Source of the DNA: Ornithodoros turicata
Taxonomy: Eukaryota; Arthropoda; Arachnida; Ixodida; Argasidae
NCBI RefSeq assembly: GCF_037126465.1
Contig: NC_088204.1
Span: forward strand, 22,884,804-22,948,803
Length of the DNA stretch: 64,000 bases
Direction of reading: 5' to 3'
In this document: positions 63,076 to 64,000 of the stretch, piece by piece
How positions within the stretch are numbered: the first letter of the stretch is position 1
How the letters are laid out: each line of letters starts with the position of its first letter
Made by a program: the position numbers and the translations under genes
The notes under the pieces: model-generated
Seen by the model: only the letters and a program-made list of their open reading frames with translations
Told to the model about the DNA's origin: nothing
The model's database searches: none

Positions 63076-63689
63076 CCCGCCTGTGTCGTGGCTTGTTGGC
63101 CGGGGGTTCGTGAGTCCTGGGCTGACTTCACAGGGAACTGTGCTGATATTTACCTTATAGCGCCCGGACGTGTACAGCAGATGTCCGCATTCGAGCCCGA
63201 AGCACCTCCCCGTTCGGATGTGGAAACCGATCGCGACAGTAGGGTGGGAGGGGGGGGGATGACGTTTGGGGAAGGTGAGTTTAGCCTGCACCCTGAGTTG
63301 ACGGCTTGGTGCACCAGGGGAAGAAAGAGAAAATGGAGAGATGAGAGAGGGGGGAAATACAATGGCCGCACAGGAGATGGAGGGGTGTTCAGACCGTCTT
63401 GCTCTGGGATTCGTGTAGGGCAAGGTGGTCTATGTTGAAGACAGTTGGACTACTTTGTTAATAGCAGTCAGAATAATCGCCTAAATTGTACCATAATTCA
63501 TTAACTGAGTCCCCAAACCTTTGAGAAATGATCCACAAATTACTGTGGTGCTAAACCCGATATTAATTTCCTACGAGCCAAAAATGACAGGCTACAAATT
63601 TTCATCAACTTACCCCACCCTATGGGTAAGTTGAGGACATGAAAAAATTGATGCCGGGTTTAAATTTTGTCTTTGTTTGGGCCAGCCGA
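63076..63689. other. Unassigned sequence with open frames driven by the SINE
   Basis: A plus-strand frame starting in the SINE runs to 63438 and a minus-strand frame overlaps it. Neither has independent support. A G-run lies at 63249-63258. Confidence 0.35.
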
Positions 63690-64000
63690 AACGGTCAGCC
63701 ACAAGTAGCGCACATGGAAACACAGGGTAATGACACAGCACCATAACGGTGAGGTCATATTTTATTAGCCGAGGAGCAGAAATGAGCAAATTGGAAGTCA
63801 ATGCTCGCGAAAGTTACAGGTGGGAGAAAAAGGGGCCCCTCTTACATCGACCACATCTGCAAAACAACGTCTCACGTCTTTCTAGAAAGCCACGTGCAGA
63901 ACGTCAACATGTTACTTCAAAGCCCAGAAAACGACTCTGCTCACCCTGGTGTCACAGACGAGAAAAAAAATATTGCTAAAAAAATACCACGCGAAAAACC
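63690..64000 (-). mobile_element. LINE 3' region, second copy of 49270-49680, cut by the window edge
   Basis: TATTAGCCGAGGAGCAGA, AATGCTCGCGAAAGTTACAG, GGCCCCTCTTAC, CGACCACATCTGCAAAAC and AACGTCAACATGTTACT match the copy around 49345-49510. On the minus strand it corresponds to the region upstream of the cysteine motif. The element continues beyond base 64000. Confidence 0.75.

Noticed and set aside
62827..63438. 203-codon open frame on the plus strand, and a 149-codon frame opposite
   Set aside because: The frame begins in the tRNA-derived SINE and continues in low-complexity sequence. The histidine run comes from the CACCATCACCAC tail. No independent support.
1..64000. Endogenous viral elements, bacterial genes or rRNA
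   Set aside because: I looked for viral polymerase, capsid or glycoprotein motifs, operon-like runs and rRNA landmarks and saw none that I could support.

Overview
This is eukaryotic DNA, most likely from an ixodid tick or a close chelicerate relative. The evidence is exon/intron structure with GT..AG splice sites, an alkaline phosphatase spread over small exons with kilobase introns, a tRNA-derived SINE of tick type, RNase H-bearing non-LTR retrotransposons, a Penelope-like element, mariner relics and very dense MITEs. There is no operon structure and no CRISPR array, and I recognised no virus-derived gene. The species assignment is an inference from repeat character; no search was run.

Layout. 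(1) 1-7.0 kb: the 3' end of an alkaline phosphatase gene on the + strand. Four exons are supported (2292-2483, 3219-~3314, 3392-3539, 6842-6992), followed by AATAAA. The last intron, about 3.3 kb, holds a broken mariner and other repeats. (2) 7.7-23.1 kb: repeat-rich DNA with an 832-bp foldback, a TIR family seen at 9.3, 11.3 and 22.8 kb, and a crowded field of palindromic CACT-ended MITEs (13-21 kb), many nested in each other. (3) 23.7-31.5 kb: possible CpG-rich 5' exon sequence, a Penelope-like element arranged as a large inverted repeat, a LINE-like tail with an AATC microsatellite, and a small foldback. (4) 32.7-43.2 kb: near-perfect palindromic MITEs and three different LINE RNase H fragments. 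One LINE has a clear 10-bp target duplication. Another carries a SINE with an inverted 5' part. (5) 43.8-46.2 kb: a SINE split by a 2.1-kb CACT-ended element flanked by CA/CA. (6) 46.7-64 kb: more CACT MITEs, a perfect 59-bp-arm palindrome made of Penelope-like 3' sequence, LINE fragments, a hAT-like element, a second mariner relic and another SINE.

The only confidently protein-coding host gene is the alkaline phosphatase. Almost everything else is transposable-element sequence or unassigned DNA. The most striking system is the palindromic CACT MITE family, with more than 25 whole or partial copies. In 18 copies the flanking dinucleotides match, and 17 of those 18 are TA, CA or TG. This points to a 2-bp target duplication with a pyrimidine-purine preference and, with the CACT terminus, to CACTA-like (CMC superfamily) mobilisation rather than strict TA-targeting mariner activity.
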